Positions 10,008 to 21,000 of a stretch of DNA of 64,000 nt are shown piece by piece. The DNA lies in contig CP150549.1 of the NCBI GenBank assembly GCA_049487715.1, positions 744,001-808,000 of the forward strand. The letters run 5' to 3'. The first letter of the stretch is position 1. The number at the start of each line of letters is the position of its first letter. Under the pieces are notes generated by a model that searched no databases, had not been told where the DNA came from, and saw nothing but the letters and a program-made list of their open reading frames with translations. The DNA comes from Pycnococcus provasolii. Its lineage: Eukaryota; Chlorophyta; Pseudoscourfieldiophyceae; Pseudoscourfieldiales. A program made the translations under genes and the position numbers.

Positions 10008-11625
10008 ATGGCTCACAGAGCCATTGCTGCAGCAACAGCAGCAGTTCCCATGGTGGGAGGAGGCCCAGCTGGAGCAGCTGGAGCAGCAGCTTTGCCTATG
10101 TCAGGAGTTGCAACCCTTGGAATCAACGCGCACGCTGCCGGACCTGCAGCAGCAGCGGGAAGCACGCGCGTGTCGATGGACACGACCGCACTGCACATAT
10201 TGCTCGCTGAGGCGGACGCAGCCTCGCGAGAAGCACACGCAGAACAACTCAGGCAGTGCAACTACTTGGTGACGTCCGTCAAAACCTCGAAAGAAGCGCT
10301 CGAGCTCCTCAACAAGTCCATATTACCCGCGGGCGTCGAGCGTCAGCCACACCACTCGCCAGCCTTCGACCTCGTGCTGAAAGACCACGAACCTCCCGAG
10401 GTGAACGGACACCGACTCTTGAAGAAGATGCTCAAGACGGAAAGCCTGCGCAACACGCCCGTCATTGTCATGAGCAGCCAAGACGACCGTGAGACGGTCA
10501 TCAGCTGCCTTCACCTCGGCGCCGCGGACTACCTCGTCAAGCCGCTTCGGGAAAACGAACTTCGCAACCTATGGACGCGCGTCTGGTGGCGCAGGCAGAG
10601 CACCTCCATCTCCGGTCCCACACCTCCCAAGGAGGCGATGGGTGACGCCTCGATGGGCAACAGCGGCGAGAGCGGCGAGAATAGCTCGGAGGTGGTGGAG
10701 GTGGTGGAAGCTCAAGCTCAAAACAAGGAGAAGGCTGACAACAAGGAGGGCCAAGGATCCGGTGGTGAGCGCGAGGAGGAAGGGTCAGACGGAAAGGACG
10801 GCTCGGCGCCAGATGAGCCGGGTGGAAACAAGTCTGGAAGCGGCAACGAAGGCAGCGGAGGCTATGCCATGTCCGCGAAACCTGTTGCGCGAGTTGGCAC
10901 GGGTGGAGCGTTCAACGCGTACCACAGCTCGTCAGGTCATCACAGCAACCTCAATCTCAGCGGCATGAAACGAAAAGCCTCCGAGCGCGAGGTGCAAGCA
11001 GGCCCAGGTGCTGCTGCCGCAGCGGCGCCTTCCGCGACGACCACGACAAAAAAGGACGAGGCGGAGCGATCGCCGCCCACGGCGGAGAAGAACGATGTGA
11101 ACCACCACCATCGCAACAACGACGCTGCCAACGTTGTCAACGGCGGTAAAGACGGAACGAAGGATGGCGACAACTGTTCCGGAAAAGACCACACTGTTAA
11201 GGTGAAGAACAACAAAGGCAGCAAAAAGAGCAAGAGCGCCACCACCAACAATAACACCAATAACGCCACCACCACCAACAATCATAACACGGGAAGCAGC
11301 CCAACGGCGAGCAGTGCAGGAGCTGCGGGGGCGTCGATGCCGCCAGCAGGAACTACGGCGGCAATGGCGACCGATTTGCGGAATGAGAGCGACCAGCGAG
11401 AACAGCAACAGCAAGTTCCGCCATGGGCGAAGATGATTCCCGGGATGCCGTGGCCAACGCAAAATCCAGCCATGGCTGCAGCTTTCACAGCTGCGGCGGC
11501 TGCTAGTGGTGCCGCCGCCGCCGCCGCGGCGGCGGCGAAGGAGTCGGCAACCGTGACACCGCCGTTATCTCAAGGAAGCATGCCACATCCTCCGTGGCTT
11601 CCAAATCCCATGTCCAACCCCGCAT

Positions 11626-11662
<37 letters not shown>

Positions 11663-12209
11663 TGCCGCCGCCGCCGCTGCCTCCGGAGGTCCTCCACCAG
11701 GAGGGCCTAGCCCGAGCGCCTCTGCCTGGCCGTACGGAATCCTACCGCACGGAATGCCGCCGCCATTTAACATGGCAATGTATGCCGCTATGTCCGGGAT
11801 GCCCGGGTATGCGCAGGCACATCAGCAAATGCAGATGGCTGCTGCCGCCGCCGGGCTTGGATCGAGTGCCACGCCAGGTGCAGGTTGCCTGCCGCACGCG
11901 TCTTCAGGTCTCGTGACGAAAGATACCACGACGAGCCTCGGTGACGATAGCCGAAGCCTCGACACGGGACTGGTGTCGAAGGACGAACAGCGCCGCCATG
12001 CACTCGATCGCTATCGCAAGAAGCGGAACTCGCTGAGCTTCTCGAAGAAGATCAGATACGCGAGCCGGAAACAGCTCGCGGAGCAGCGCCCACGAATTCG
12101 AGGGCAGTTTGTTAAGACAACACCATCCGAGGCTGACGATAGCAAACAACAGAACACGACAGTCGAGGCGGGCGCGGCACCCTCGATGGATGATGATCTC
12201 GATGGATGA
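10008..12209 (+). CDS. TOC1: TOC1 / pseudo-response regulator clock protein (receiver + CCT)
   Basis: A receiver domain lies at about residues 62-195 and a CCT domain at about 662-705 of 733. The CCT core (ALDRYRKKRNS to RKQLAEQRPRIRGQF) is close to plant PRR/CONSTANS CCT domains, which bind DNA and import the protein to the nucleus. The receiver keeps the phosphorylation-site lysine in DYLVKPL. At the phospho-acceptor position it has Asp (codon 10383-10385, residue 126), where land-plant PRRs carry Glu. The first acidic-pocket positions read E-A. Between the domains are Gly/Ser/Asn/His-rich linkers and alanine homopolymers. In green plants this family represses morning clock genes. The ATG at 10008 is the first in-frame ATG. 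It may be either TOC1 or another PRR; the alga probably has few. Confidence 0.88.
11628..11681 (+). repeat. GCC microsatellite encoding an alanine tract
   Basis: A run of mostly GCC codons, with two GCT interruptions near the end, encodes an uninterrupted 18-alanine stretch in the TOC1 linker. A shorter GCC/GCG run encodes another alanine block at about 11510-11535. Such tracts are prone to length change. Confidence 0.85.
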
Positions 12210-12442
12210 TGACATGGCTGGCGATGACACGAACGACAATGCTGCTCTCCCCCCCTCGTGTTCAGATTTTTGTGGGGGTGACCAGTTTTTCTTTGAGTTA
12301 CGTGTAACAGTGTTGATCATGACTTTCCTCAGTAGGCGCTCAGTGTCTACACCACGCACGCACACACACACACACACTTCACAATTTTTGATTTTGTTTT
12401 CGAAACATTTTGACTAATTACCATTAGAATGTAGTAACACAA

Positions 12443-13549
12443 TCACAAACGCCATTCCATGGAGCCACTGCCTCGTCGTTTCGTTGCTTTCGCGGCACGC
12501 ACGCGAAACGTCGGATTGTAGAAGTTGCCATCCTTTGTAAGTTTGAGCTTCTCCTCTTGCAGGAAGCTACGTGCGGTTCGCGACTTCAAGAAGGTCATTT
12601 TTTCCTCATCTGACGGAATTCCTCCTCGCTCCTCGTTGGCATACAAAACGGAACCCTGTATACGTCGCGAATACCAGTCGTCCACCTCGCGTAGCGCATC
12701 ATTCGTACGCGCCGTGACAGGCAACCCGAGATTCTTCAAGTCTTCGTTTGGCATAGCTGTCCACGGGTCGAACGTGACGCCGAGATATGGCTTGTTAGGC
12801 ATGCCAGTAGGCGGCTTTGCACGTGACGGCAGGCGGCGCAGCTCCGGCGCAGTATCCATCAGTTTCTGTGTAGCTCTGGTTGTTGACGTCACCGTCATCT
12901 CTTTCTTTGAAGGCTCAAGTTTATCCACACCACCCTTTTGTGCTTCAACCTTTGGCGAGGCTACTGCCGGCGTTGCCGACACCTCGGGTTGCTTCGAGCT
13001 CTCCACGGCTGCTGTGAGGCGCGAGGAAGACGGCGGCGGCGTAGACTGCGGAACGACACCGAAGCCCGCATCTGCCGCCAGGCGTGCGCGCTGCACAGCT
13101 TGTGCATCCTGATACCGCTGACTTCGGACATCTCCAACCTTGCCCGTCACACTACCCTCCCGCAGCTCCGCGTCGCGCCAGCTTGGCTCACGCGTGCGCG
13201 ACGCCGTTGCAGCAGCCGTTTGGTTGGTGGCCTCCATATCCCGTCGTGGCACTGGCTCAAAACCGTAGCATCGCCGGCCGCGATACACGCCCTCGAGCGT
13301 AGGCGTTCCTTCCGGCAGCTCCGCGGTGGACAGCACGCTCGCCACACCCGCACTCCTCAGCTCACGTCCGGCTGGCCGTTTGCCATCCAGAGCGCTCGCG
13401 CTTCGCGCGTGCACCTGCTCGAGGAATGCGAGTCGTTGGCTCGAGTACCAGTCTTGCCTGCTTCCAATCTCCGTGCCTCCTCCAAGGTCTGTCGTGGGGT
13501 ACGGCGCCGCGAACGGCGCCGTCGAAGAAGAGCGCAGGCCCGCTGGCAT
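12443..13549 (-). CDS. Hypothetical protein, conserved-looking C-terminal segment
   Basis: This 368-aa protein is one I do not recognise. It starts at the first ATG of the frame (13549). The N-terminal third contains a QDWYSSQRLAFLEQVHARS stretch. A disordered Ser/Pro/Lys-rich middle (about 150-235) follows. The C-terminal 120 residues look structured, with a PYLGVTFDPWTAMPNEDLKN segment, paired acidic helices and a basic end. No membrane segment or signal peptide is visible. It is convergent with TOC1 (233 nt between stops) and divergent from the thioesterase across a telomere-type repeat. Codon usage and composition match the neighbouring genes, so it is probably a real gene of unknown function. 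Confidence 0.6.
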   Translation of the reverse strand: MPAGLRSSSTAPFAAPYPTTDLGGGTEIGSRQDWYSSQRLAFLEQVHARSASALDGKRPAGRELRSAGVASVLSTAELPEGTPTLEGVYRGRRCYGFEPVPRRDMEATNQTAAATASRTREPSWRDAELREGSVTGKVGDVRSQRYQDAQAVQRARLAADAGFGVVPQSTPPPSSSRLTAAVESSKQPEVSATPAVASPKVEAQKGGVDKLEPSKKEMTVTSTTRATQKLMDTAPELRRLPSRAKPPTGMPNKPYLGVTFDPWTAMPNEDLKNLGLPVTARTNDALREVDDWYSRRIQGSVLYANEERGGIPSDEEKMTFLKSRTARSFLQEEKLKLTKDGNFYNPTFRVRAAKATKRRGSGSMEWRL

Positions 13550-13817
13550 GACGCACCTTTCCAACTCCTGGAATGTTTGTTTGTTCCCCCCAAACTTGTT
13601 GTGCGTGCGGCCCTGTGCTAAAGTTAACGTTAGACGGGTCGGCTACTGTAGAGTGTAGAATAGGTACGAAGCACTTTACTCTCGCCCGATCGCCCGATGC
13701 ATCCATCAAAGTTAGTGCAACAACGGGAACTTTGGTCGGGAACTATCCCTCACCATCCCTCCTCCCTCCATCGCCTCGGTCTGTTCGATCCTCATCAAAA
13801 GGAACAAGAGGCCACAG

Positions 13818-13867
13818 TTAGGGTTTTGAAAATCAACGTTTAGGGTTAGGGTTAGGGCTAGGGTTAG
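13818..13867. repeat. Telomere-type TTAGGG array in divergent promoter
   Basis: A single TTAGGG at 13818 is followed by a run of TTAGGG units with one TAGGGC variant at 13840-13867. They lie in the 347-nt region between the divergent hypothetical gene (start 13549) and the thioesterase gene (start 13897). Confidence 0.85.
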
Positions 13868-13896
13868 CGCATGTTGTCCTCCATCTCCCTAAAGGT

Positions 13897-14796
13897 ATGA
13901 TAACCGTCAGCCGTTCAACTCTTCATCACCCTTTCCGCCATCCACCGTGGCGTTTTTTTTTCAAGCTTTTTTTCCCGTTTTCTACTCTTGCTACGGTTCG
14001 TATGTCGTCGCCGCCTCTCCCTCGCAGCTCCGTACCCGCCTCCGCCTCTCCGTCTCTGCCTCGCGTGTACGACATATTCGCCGGCGACGATGGTCCCTTA
14101 CCTCACCAGGTGTCTTCGTCTTCGGAAGATGACAATGCTTCGGAGGACAACGCCATCCCCAACTGGCTGCGGCACCTGGACGCCACGCTCCCGCTCGAGC
14201 CTATCCGAGACTGGTCGCTGTGCTGGAACGAGGCGGAGCGGCGCGCGGCGGGATTCAAGGGACTGGACTTCTTCCTCATGAGCCACCGACCGCCAACTGA
14301 CGTTTCGCAAACCGCTTTCCCCAACGAAGCTGCGCGACGAGGCTTGCCCTCATCCAGAGCGGCCACGCGCGTGTACTACGATAGCCAGACAGAGCGAATA
14401 CACGGCGCGGTGCGATTTGGGACTTGCGCCGAAGGTTCGCCGGCGCTTGCGCACGGCGGGTGCGTTGCCACCGTGTGGGACGAAGTGCTGAACGTTTTTA
14501 ACCTCAAGCAGCGCGTGCCTCGTTTCACCGCTAGCCTGAATGTCGACTACCGCGCGCCGACGCCACTTTGCAAGGTGCACCGCGTCGAGGCGTGGATTGA
14601 GGAAGGAGGTGCGGACGGACGAAAGCTCGTCTCAGCCGGGCGGATGTACGACGGAAGCACGGGCAAGCTGCTCAGCGAGGCGCGTGCCGTCTGGGTGTCC
14701 GCGCCCGAAGCTGATGAGCCAGAGACGAAGTCGGCGAGAGTGTTGAAGCACCTCTTCACGCACCCACCGCATGGACCTCCTATTGCTAAACTGTAA
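13897..14796 (+). CDS. Hotdog-fold acyl-CoA thioesterase (THEM4-like)
   Basis: The C-terminal 150 residues have the thioesterase-superfamily hotdog pattern. An LAHGGCVATVWDEVLNV motif carries the typical HGG and an acidic residue on the central helix. It is followed by FTASLNVDYRAPTPL, a VEAWIEEGG strand, and AGRMYDGSTGKLLSEARAVWV, like the THEM4/THEM5 and PaaI-like families, which hydrolyse acyl-CoA thioesters. The N-terminus is poorly conserved. The ATG at 13897 gives a basic, hydrophobic leader (rich in F, H, R) that could be an organelle transit peptide. An alternative ATG at 14002 starts MSSPPLPRS. I list the longer form. The substrate cannot be read from the sequence. Confidence 0.82.
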   Translation: MITVSRSTLHHPFRHPPWRFFFKLFFPFSTLATVRMSSPPLPRSSVPASASPSLPRVYDIFAGDDGPLPHQVSSSSEDDNASEDNAIPNWLRHLDATLPLEPIRDWSLCWNEAERRAAGFKGLDFFLMSHRPPTDVSQTAFPNEAARRGLPSSRAATRVYYDSQTERIHGAVRFGTCAEGSPALAHGGCVATVWDEVLNVFNLKQRVPRFTASLNVDYRAPTPLCKVHRVEAWIEEGGADGRKLVSAGRMYDGSTGKLLSEARAVWVSAPEADEPETKSARVLKHLFTHPPHGPPIAKL

Positions 14797-15155
14797 CTTA
14801 AACAATAACAGCTCAAATAACAACAACTCAGGTGCCAACAACAACTCATCACCGTCGACGCACCATCGCCGCGCCAACTCAAGCGTAATCCAAACAGACG
14901 AGCATATGAAATATGAACAAGAACGGCCATGGGACTAAAAGAAGTAAAGATGCCTAGCCTTAGCGCTCAAAGACGTGACGTCACTCATCTTGTCGTTGAT
15001 CCCCCTGTCTGTTCCAACCCTAACCCCCTGCTCCTACTGGTAGGGTTATTTCTCCCTCCCCTCCCCTCCCGCGCCCCCTCCCCTCTCCTCGGCCTGGAGT
15101 CCTTGACCTGCTTCACCGGCCTCCGCACGCGGCGTCCCTTTTCGAAGTTCGAACG
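14797..15155. other. Intergenic, A/C-rich 3' tract and telomere-type motifs
   Basis: The left part has CAA/AAC-rich sequence following the thioesterase stop, probably its 3' UTR. Near 15017-15050 there is an ACCCTAACCCC motif and a facing TAGGGTT, then a C/T-rich block leading into the LRR gene. No gene is seen. Confidence 0.55.
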
Positions 15156-17660
15156 ATGCCCACCGCACACAGCCGTTCGCTCGCGGAGGCGCGGCTCGCG
15201 CACTCTCTCGCACGTAAGCGTATGGCGGCCTCCACTGCCACGTCGCCCTCGTCTGCGTCTTCGTCAGTTGTGTCACAAGCGACGGTGCACCCTAGATCGC
15301 ACGCATCAGCGCGCGCAATGCCACCTCATCGGCCCCTGGGGTCTGGGTCTCTGGCCAAGAAGAAAATGCGCGGCACTTCGGACAAGGTCCCCGCTGACGA
15401 CGACAGTGATCAAGAGGAGCTGGGAAGCGACGACCAAGGGATCAAGTTGGACGCAGAAGAACAGCGACACTCCTTAAGGAGTGACGACGAGAGTGATTCC
15501 GAAGACGACGACGAAGAAACTAAGCTCACAACCATGAACGAAGCAGTCCTGCGCGAGGGAGCGGGCGGAGAGAGCCTGAACAATGCGACGGTCATTTCGC
15601 TGCACAACAAGGGGATACGCCTTGTCGAAAATCTCGACCGCTGCAAAAACCTGCGCAGCCTCGACCTTTCTTTCAACAACCTCGCTTACATCCATGGCAT
15701 GAGTGACTGCCCCGACATACGCGAACTGCTGCTGTACAATAACCCTCTCGAGGACGCCTACGAGCTGCGACGTCTCATAAAGCTCGTGCGCCTTCACTTA
15801 CACAACTGCAAGCTGGACACGATGCAAGGCCTCGGCGTGCTGAAGCAGTTGACAGAGCTGCGCTGCGACGGGAATCGTCTCAAGGACATCGACCCCGTGC
15901 GTTCAATGTCGGCACTGAAGCAGATCAACGTCAGCCGCAACCCCACGCTTTCGTCCCTTAAGCCACTTGAGGGATGCCTCGAGCTGGAGAGCGTCAGCGC
16001 AAGCGACTGCGCCATCTCGAGTTGCATAGGACTTGAACGCTGCTCGAAACTCTCTGATCTCGTGCTGAGCAGCAACCCTGGAATCTCAATGCAGGGTCTA
16101 GGCGCGAAGGTGGCTGCGCGCTTGGACATACTCGCGCTTGCTCGATGCGAGCTCGTCACCTTCCCGCCAACATTTACCGGTGCCCCGGGTGGCGTCGCGA
16201 AGGCTGCCAGCCGCGTTCAGGCGAGCAGCCGCGGCGCCGCAGGCAACGAAACGATCGACACGAACAGCGAGGCGCCGTTCGCGCGACTGAATGAGCTTAA
16301 TGTACACGGCAACCGGCTTACGGATCTCGACGGCGTTCACCGCGCCTGTCCCGACCTCGAGATACTCGACGTTGGCGCCAATGCATTCACAGACATCGAC
16401 GAGGTGTGTGCGGAACTCTCGACTATGACGGGCCTTTCAGAGGTTATACTAGACGGCAATCCTTGGGAGTTAAATTTGCAAAAGATATCGACGTCCGCTG
16501 ATGTCGACCTCGACGTTGACGCCAGCAGCGCCACCTCCGTGCGGCGTCTCGTCTTCGCACGCGTGTCGCATATAAGTCGCGTGGACGATGCAGTCAGGAG
16601 CTCTGCGGGAACTGCCGTGGCGGCTTCTGGTCGTTTCTCTGGCCGGCCATCAACTCCCCTGCAAGGATCCGCCGCCACCTTTTCCTCAACCAACTCAACA
16701 ACGTCTCCATCGTCTACTGGATCTGGTAAGGATGCAGCTCCGAGTACTGGAGAGTCTTCCGAAGCTGCTGGGTCGTCGGGCACCCGTCGTGTCGGTGGCA
16801 AAGGGAAAGGAGTCCAGAGCACACCGCTGTTGAATTCACGCCCGTGGTCCGCCCGTGCGGGAGGGGGCAGCGGTGTAATCCTTCCGACCGGCGATGAATT
16901 CGCCGACTCCGCGAAGCAATTCTACAACGATTTTGCTGACTACGAACAAAAGATCCGCAACATCATGGGTGACTTGCGCAAGCGCCTAGCTCTCCCCGTT
17001 GCTGAGCACGCTCGCATTGTCAAGGAAAGTGAGCTTCTACTCGGCGAGCGCCGCAGTGTGCCCATCGACAGCACAGACACAATGCCGGCTTATCCGAAGA
17101 TTCCAAATCTCAAGGCGCCGACAAAGAAGAAATCGCCTTCGGCAGGGATGGACGAAGCTCGCGCGATCGCGGATGCATCTCATAGACGCAAGGCATTGGC
17201 GGCTGAGCGTGTGAAGGATCTTCGAGCAGCCACAGATGCGACAATGCAGGACTACGAGAAGATTTTTGCGGGTTCGACCAAACCCGAGAAGACCGAGGAT
17301 GGTGGCGACAGACCGGTCGATGCAGCAGTGCCAAGTGCGGATACCGTGACACCGTCACCGCTGACGAGAGTGAATCGGCCGTCCACGCCTCAGGCATCAA
17401 TGCATCTCCTCGCGACGAAGTCGACCACTTCCTACCGCGTCGCTCAGAAAAGCGCTGCTGCGACACCCTCCGCCGCATTCGGCAGCTCGGCAACGCTCGG
17501 GCGCGTGCCATCACCACGACCTGGCGGTGTGCGCGCTCTGTCCTCGAAGCAATTGCAGAAACGATCAGTGGCTGCTGCGGCAGAGCCACAGGCGGTGGCG
17601 GCGGGCCAGCGCCCACGACGCCCGACCACACCAAGGGCAACCTTTCCGCGCCATGATTAA
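15156..17660 (+). CDS. SDS22-like leucine-rich-repeat protein
   Basis: This 834-aa protein has an N-terminal Ser/Ala-rich segment and an acidic stretch (about 85-130). A block of 22-residue leucine-rich repeats of the SDS22 type follows (about 145-430), with repeating units such as LRSLDLSFNNLAYI, LTELRCDGNRLKDI and LNELNVHGNRLTDLDG. The C-terminal 350 residues are Ser/Thr/Pro/Ala-rich with short helical segments. SDS22-type LRRs are protein-interaction scaffolds and are common in axonemal and centrosomal proteins, but nothing here proves a flagellar role. The ATG at 15156 is the first of the frame. It is convergent with the giant Sfi1-repeat gene, with 358 nt between them. Confidence 0.82.
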   Translation: MPTAHSRSLAEARLAHSLARKRMAASTATSPSSASSSVVSQATVHPRSHASARAMPPHRPLGSGSLAKKKMRGTSDKVPADDDSDQEELGSDDQGIKLDAEEQRHSLRSDDESDSEDDDEETKLTTMNEAVLREGAGGESLNNATVISLHNKGIRLVENLDRCKNLRSLDLSFNNLAYIHGMSDCPDIRELLLYNNPLEDAYELRRLIKLVRLHLHNCKLDTMQGLGVLKQLTELRCDGNRLKDIDPVRSMSALKQINVSRNPTLSSLKPLEGCLELESVSASDCAISSCIGLERCSKLSDLVLSSNPGISMQGLGAKVAARLDILALARCELVTFPPTFTGAPGGVAKAASRVQASSRGAAGNETIDTNSEAPFARLNELNVHGNRLTDLDGVHRACPDLEILDVGANAFTDIDEVCAELSTMTGLSEVILDGNPWELNLQKISTSADVDLDVDASSATSVRRLVFARVSHISRVDDAVRSSAGTAVAASGRFSGRPSTPLQGSAATFSSTNSTTSPSSTGSGKDAAPSTGESSEAAGSSGTRRVGGKGKGVQSTPLLNSRPWSARAGGGSGVILPTGDEFADSAKQFYNDFADYEQKIRNIMGDLRKRLALPVAEHARIVKESELLLGERRSVPIDSTDTMPAYPKIPNLKAPTKKKSPSAGMDEARAIADASHRRKALAAERVKDLRAATDATMQDYEKIFAGSTKPEKTEDGGDRPVDAAVPSADTVTPSPLTRVNRPSTPQASMHLLATKSTTSYRVAQKSAAATPSAAFGSSATLGRVPSPRPGGVRALSSKQLQKRSVAAAAEPQAVAAGQRPRRPTTPRATFPRHD

Positions 17661-18018
17661 AGCTTTTTGCTAAGATCGTTCATTCAGTAATGGAGTGTAC
17701 TTTACTAGGTCCAACGGTCGCCCATTCACACCATTCACATTCACCATTCAGAGGCGCCATTCAGCAGTGCGTATTTGTATATGGCGCTGGTGATTTCAAA
17801 GCTACTATCAGGCCGCTTTTCGCTGGCATCCGGCGTGAGAGCTCCCCTTGCGCTTGTTGTCATTGATGTCATCACCATCAACAACAAGAGTCACAAATAT
17901 TACCTAGCCCTAACCCTTCAACAACAAGTTCACAACAAGTTCTAATTATAGTAAAGTAAAATTGGTATTATAACAAATTGGCGAGCTCGGTAAGTCACTT
18001 TCACCCGTAAAATTGTGT
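17661..18018. other. Convergent intergenic region
   Basis: This lies between the stops of the LRR gene and the giant gene. It holds several CATTCA-type words (about 17680-17770), an AACAACAAG-rich stretch, and one weak telomere-type motif (CCCTAACCC near 17906-17917). It is probably both 3' UTRs. No gene is seen. Confidence 0.45.
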
Positions 18019-21000
18019 TCACGATTCCTTCAATCTCTTCAACTCTTCACGAAGGCCGTCGTAATAAAGCGTGGGTGGTGCACTGAGCTGCCGATGCTCA
18101 GACTGCAATCCGGTGCCACTTGACGTTGGACTTGGAGTTGCTGCTCGCCTTAACTCTTCACGAATGTCATCGTAGTAACGCGTGGCATGTGGTGCACTCT
18201 GCTGTCCATGCCCATCCTGCGAGCCCGTGCGACGTGACATAGGATTAGACGTTCCCGTCATTTGGAAAGCTGCGTTGTACTGCGTCTGGAACGTACTGCT
18301 CCGGCTTGGATCGCGAATCATGGAAAGCGATCTATGGGCGCGTTGCGCTCGAAGAACTGCCATTCGCCAAGCATCGAAGGTTTTTCTACGGCGCTCACGG
18401 TACACGCGCATGTCGATGTTCCGCATACGGCACTGCACGACACGAACTACGCGTGCAGATTCAATTTCAAGCATCCTTCTCAATTCTGTGTTCGCCGAAA
18501 TCACACGATCCATGTCTTTATCGACATGCATCTGGTGTCTCCACGCGTTGAAGTGCATTCTGATCTGAGTGCGTTCGCGACGTCTCGTCACAATACGGAA
18601 CACGGACACTCTTCTCTTTTGATGTTTCACCATTTCCCGCCACTGATGGTAAGCGCGGCGCAATATAGTGTCGAAGTAATAGGCGCCAAAGTGCACCACC
18701 TTCTTCCAGTAAATATTGATTTCAGCTGCTGTTGTTCTCCAACCGTGGAAACATGCCTGAAAACGGCGGGTACTGAGCCGACCTGACATGCGTTCCATGC
18801 AGAGACGGCAGAAACTAATTCGATGTGCAAGAAGTTTCCAATGCGAGAAAAAATCAAATAGTGTTCGCCGCGTTAGACGAGTGCGCAAAGAATATTTGAC
18901 GCGAAGTTTCATGCGCATTTTCATCAAAGTGATCCATGACGAATGCGCAGACCACAGTTTACGCGCGCCCATGCGATCGTGTGCCGTGTGGTACACGCCA
19001 CGTAAACGTGAAATCTCCGCCATCACAGCGGCCCAGCCAGTAAATGCAGCCGCTAGGCGGATATGACGTAATCGAAGGACTGCCCTACGAATCGTCCACC
19101 TCTCCCACATCATAGCCTTCCAAGACTCCAGTGCCATTGCAAGCGGATGCTTACGCATATGCAGTATTACGCGCTTTACGCTAGCAATACGGTACCGATC
19201 GTAAACGACCATCGCCCAGGCGCGATATGCAAGCGCCTGGTGTCGATGTACGAACGATGCTACTGAGCGGCGTGCGCATGCTCGCAGTCTGCGCAGGTTA
19301 AGCGCGGCATCAAGCCAGCCAGAGAATGCGCGGTGCGCGGTGACCATGCGCATCTTCTGCATATGACGAAGCGCAAGCGCTCGCTGCGCGAAAGTTGTGG
19401 CTGTAAAGTCGAGCCAGCCACTGAACGCGTGGTGCTCGTGTAACATGCGCATCGTCTTGACCGCCTTCAGCGCGGTTGCATGCTCGGCGCGCCGTAATGC
19501 CAAGAACGTCATCCATGACGAATACGCAGACCACAGAACATGCGCGCTCATACGGCGCAATGCGGCATCATATAAGCCGCGTAAACGTGACGTCTCCGCC
19601 ATCACAGCGGTCCAGCCAGCAAATGCAGCCGCTAGGCGGACACGACATAATCGAAGGACTGCCCTACGAATCGTCCACCTCTCCCACATCATAGCCTTCC
19701 AAGACTCCAGTGCCATTGCAAGCGGACGTTTACGCATATGCAGCAGTAGGCGCTCCGCGTTAGCAATACGGTACCGATCGTAAACGACCATCGCCCAGGC
19801 GCGATATGCAAGCGCCTGGTGTCGATGTACGAACGATGCCGCTGAGCGACGCGCGCATGCTCGCAGTCTGCGCAGGTTAAGCGTGGCATCAAGCCAGCCA
19901 GAGAATGCGCGGTGCGCGGTGACCATGCGCATCTTCTGCATATGACGAAGCGCAAGCGCTCGCTGCGCGAAAGTTGTGGCTGTAAAGTCGAGCCAGCCAC
20001 TGAACGCGTGGTGCTCGTGTAACATGCGCATCGTCTTGACCGCCTTCAGCGCGGTTGCATGCTCGGCGCGCCGTAATGCCAAGAACGTCATCCATGACGA
20101 ATACGCAGACCACAGAACATGCGCGCTCATACGGCGCAATGCGGCATCATATAAGCCGCGTAAACGTGACGTCTCCGCCATCGCATCGGTCCAACCAGCA
20201 AATGCAGCCGCTAGGCGGACACGACATAATCGAAGGACTGCCCTACGAATCGTCCACCTCTCCCACATCATAGCCTTCCAAGACTCCAGTGCCATTGCAA
20301 GCGGACGTTTACGCATATGCAGCAGTAGGCGCTCCGCGTTAGCAATACGGTACCGATCGTAAACGACCATCGCCCAGGCGCGATATGCAAGCGCCTGGTG
20401 TCGATGTACGAACGATGCTACTGAGCGACGCGCGCATGCTCGCTGTCTGCGCAGGTTAAGCGCGGCATCAAGCCAGCCAGAGAATGCGCGGTGCGCGGTG
20501 ACCATGCGCATCTTCTGCATATGACGAAGCGCAAGCGCTCGCTGCGCGAAAGTTGTGGCTGTAAAGTCGAGCCAGCCACTGAACGCGTGGTGCTCGTGTA
20601 ACATGCGCATCGTCTTGACCGCCTTCAGCGCGGTTGCATGCTCGGCGCGCCGTAATGCCAAGAACGTCATCCATGACGAATACGCAGACCACAGAACATG
20701 CGCGCTCATACGGCGCAATGCGGCATCATATAAGCCGCGTAAACGTGACGTCTCCGCCATCGCATCGGTCCAGCCAGCAAATGCAGCCGCTAGGCGGACA
20801 CGACATAATCGAAGGACTGCCCTACGAATCGTCCACCTCTCCCACATCATAGCCTTCCAAGACTCCAGTGCCATTGCAAGCGGACGTTTACGCATATGCA
20901 GCAGTAGGCGCTCCGCGTTAGCAATACGGTACCGATCGTAAACGACCATCGCCCAGGCGCGATATGCAAGCGCCTGGTGTCGATGTACGAACGATGCCGC

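Noticed and set aside
9238-10272. 344-residue open frame upstream of TOC1
   Set aside because: Low-complexity Pro/Lys/Arg/Gln composition, overlap with TOC1 in another frame, and equally long frames on the opposite strand.
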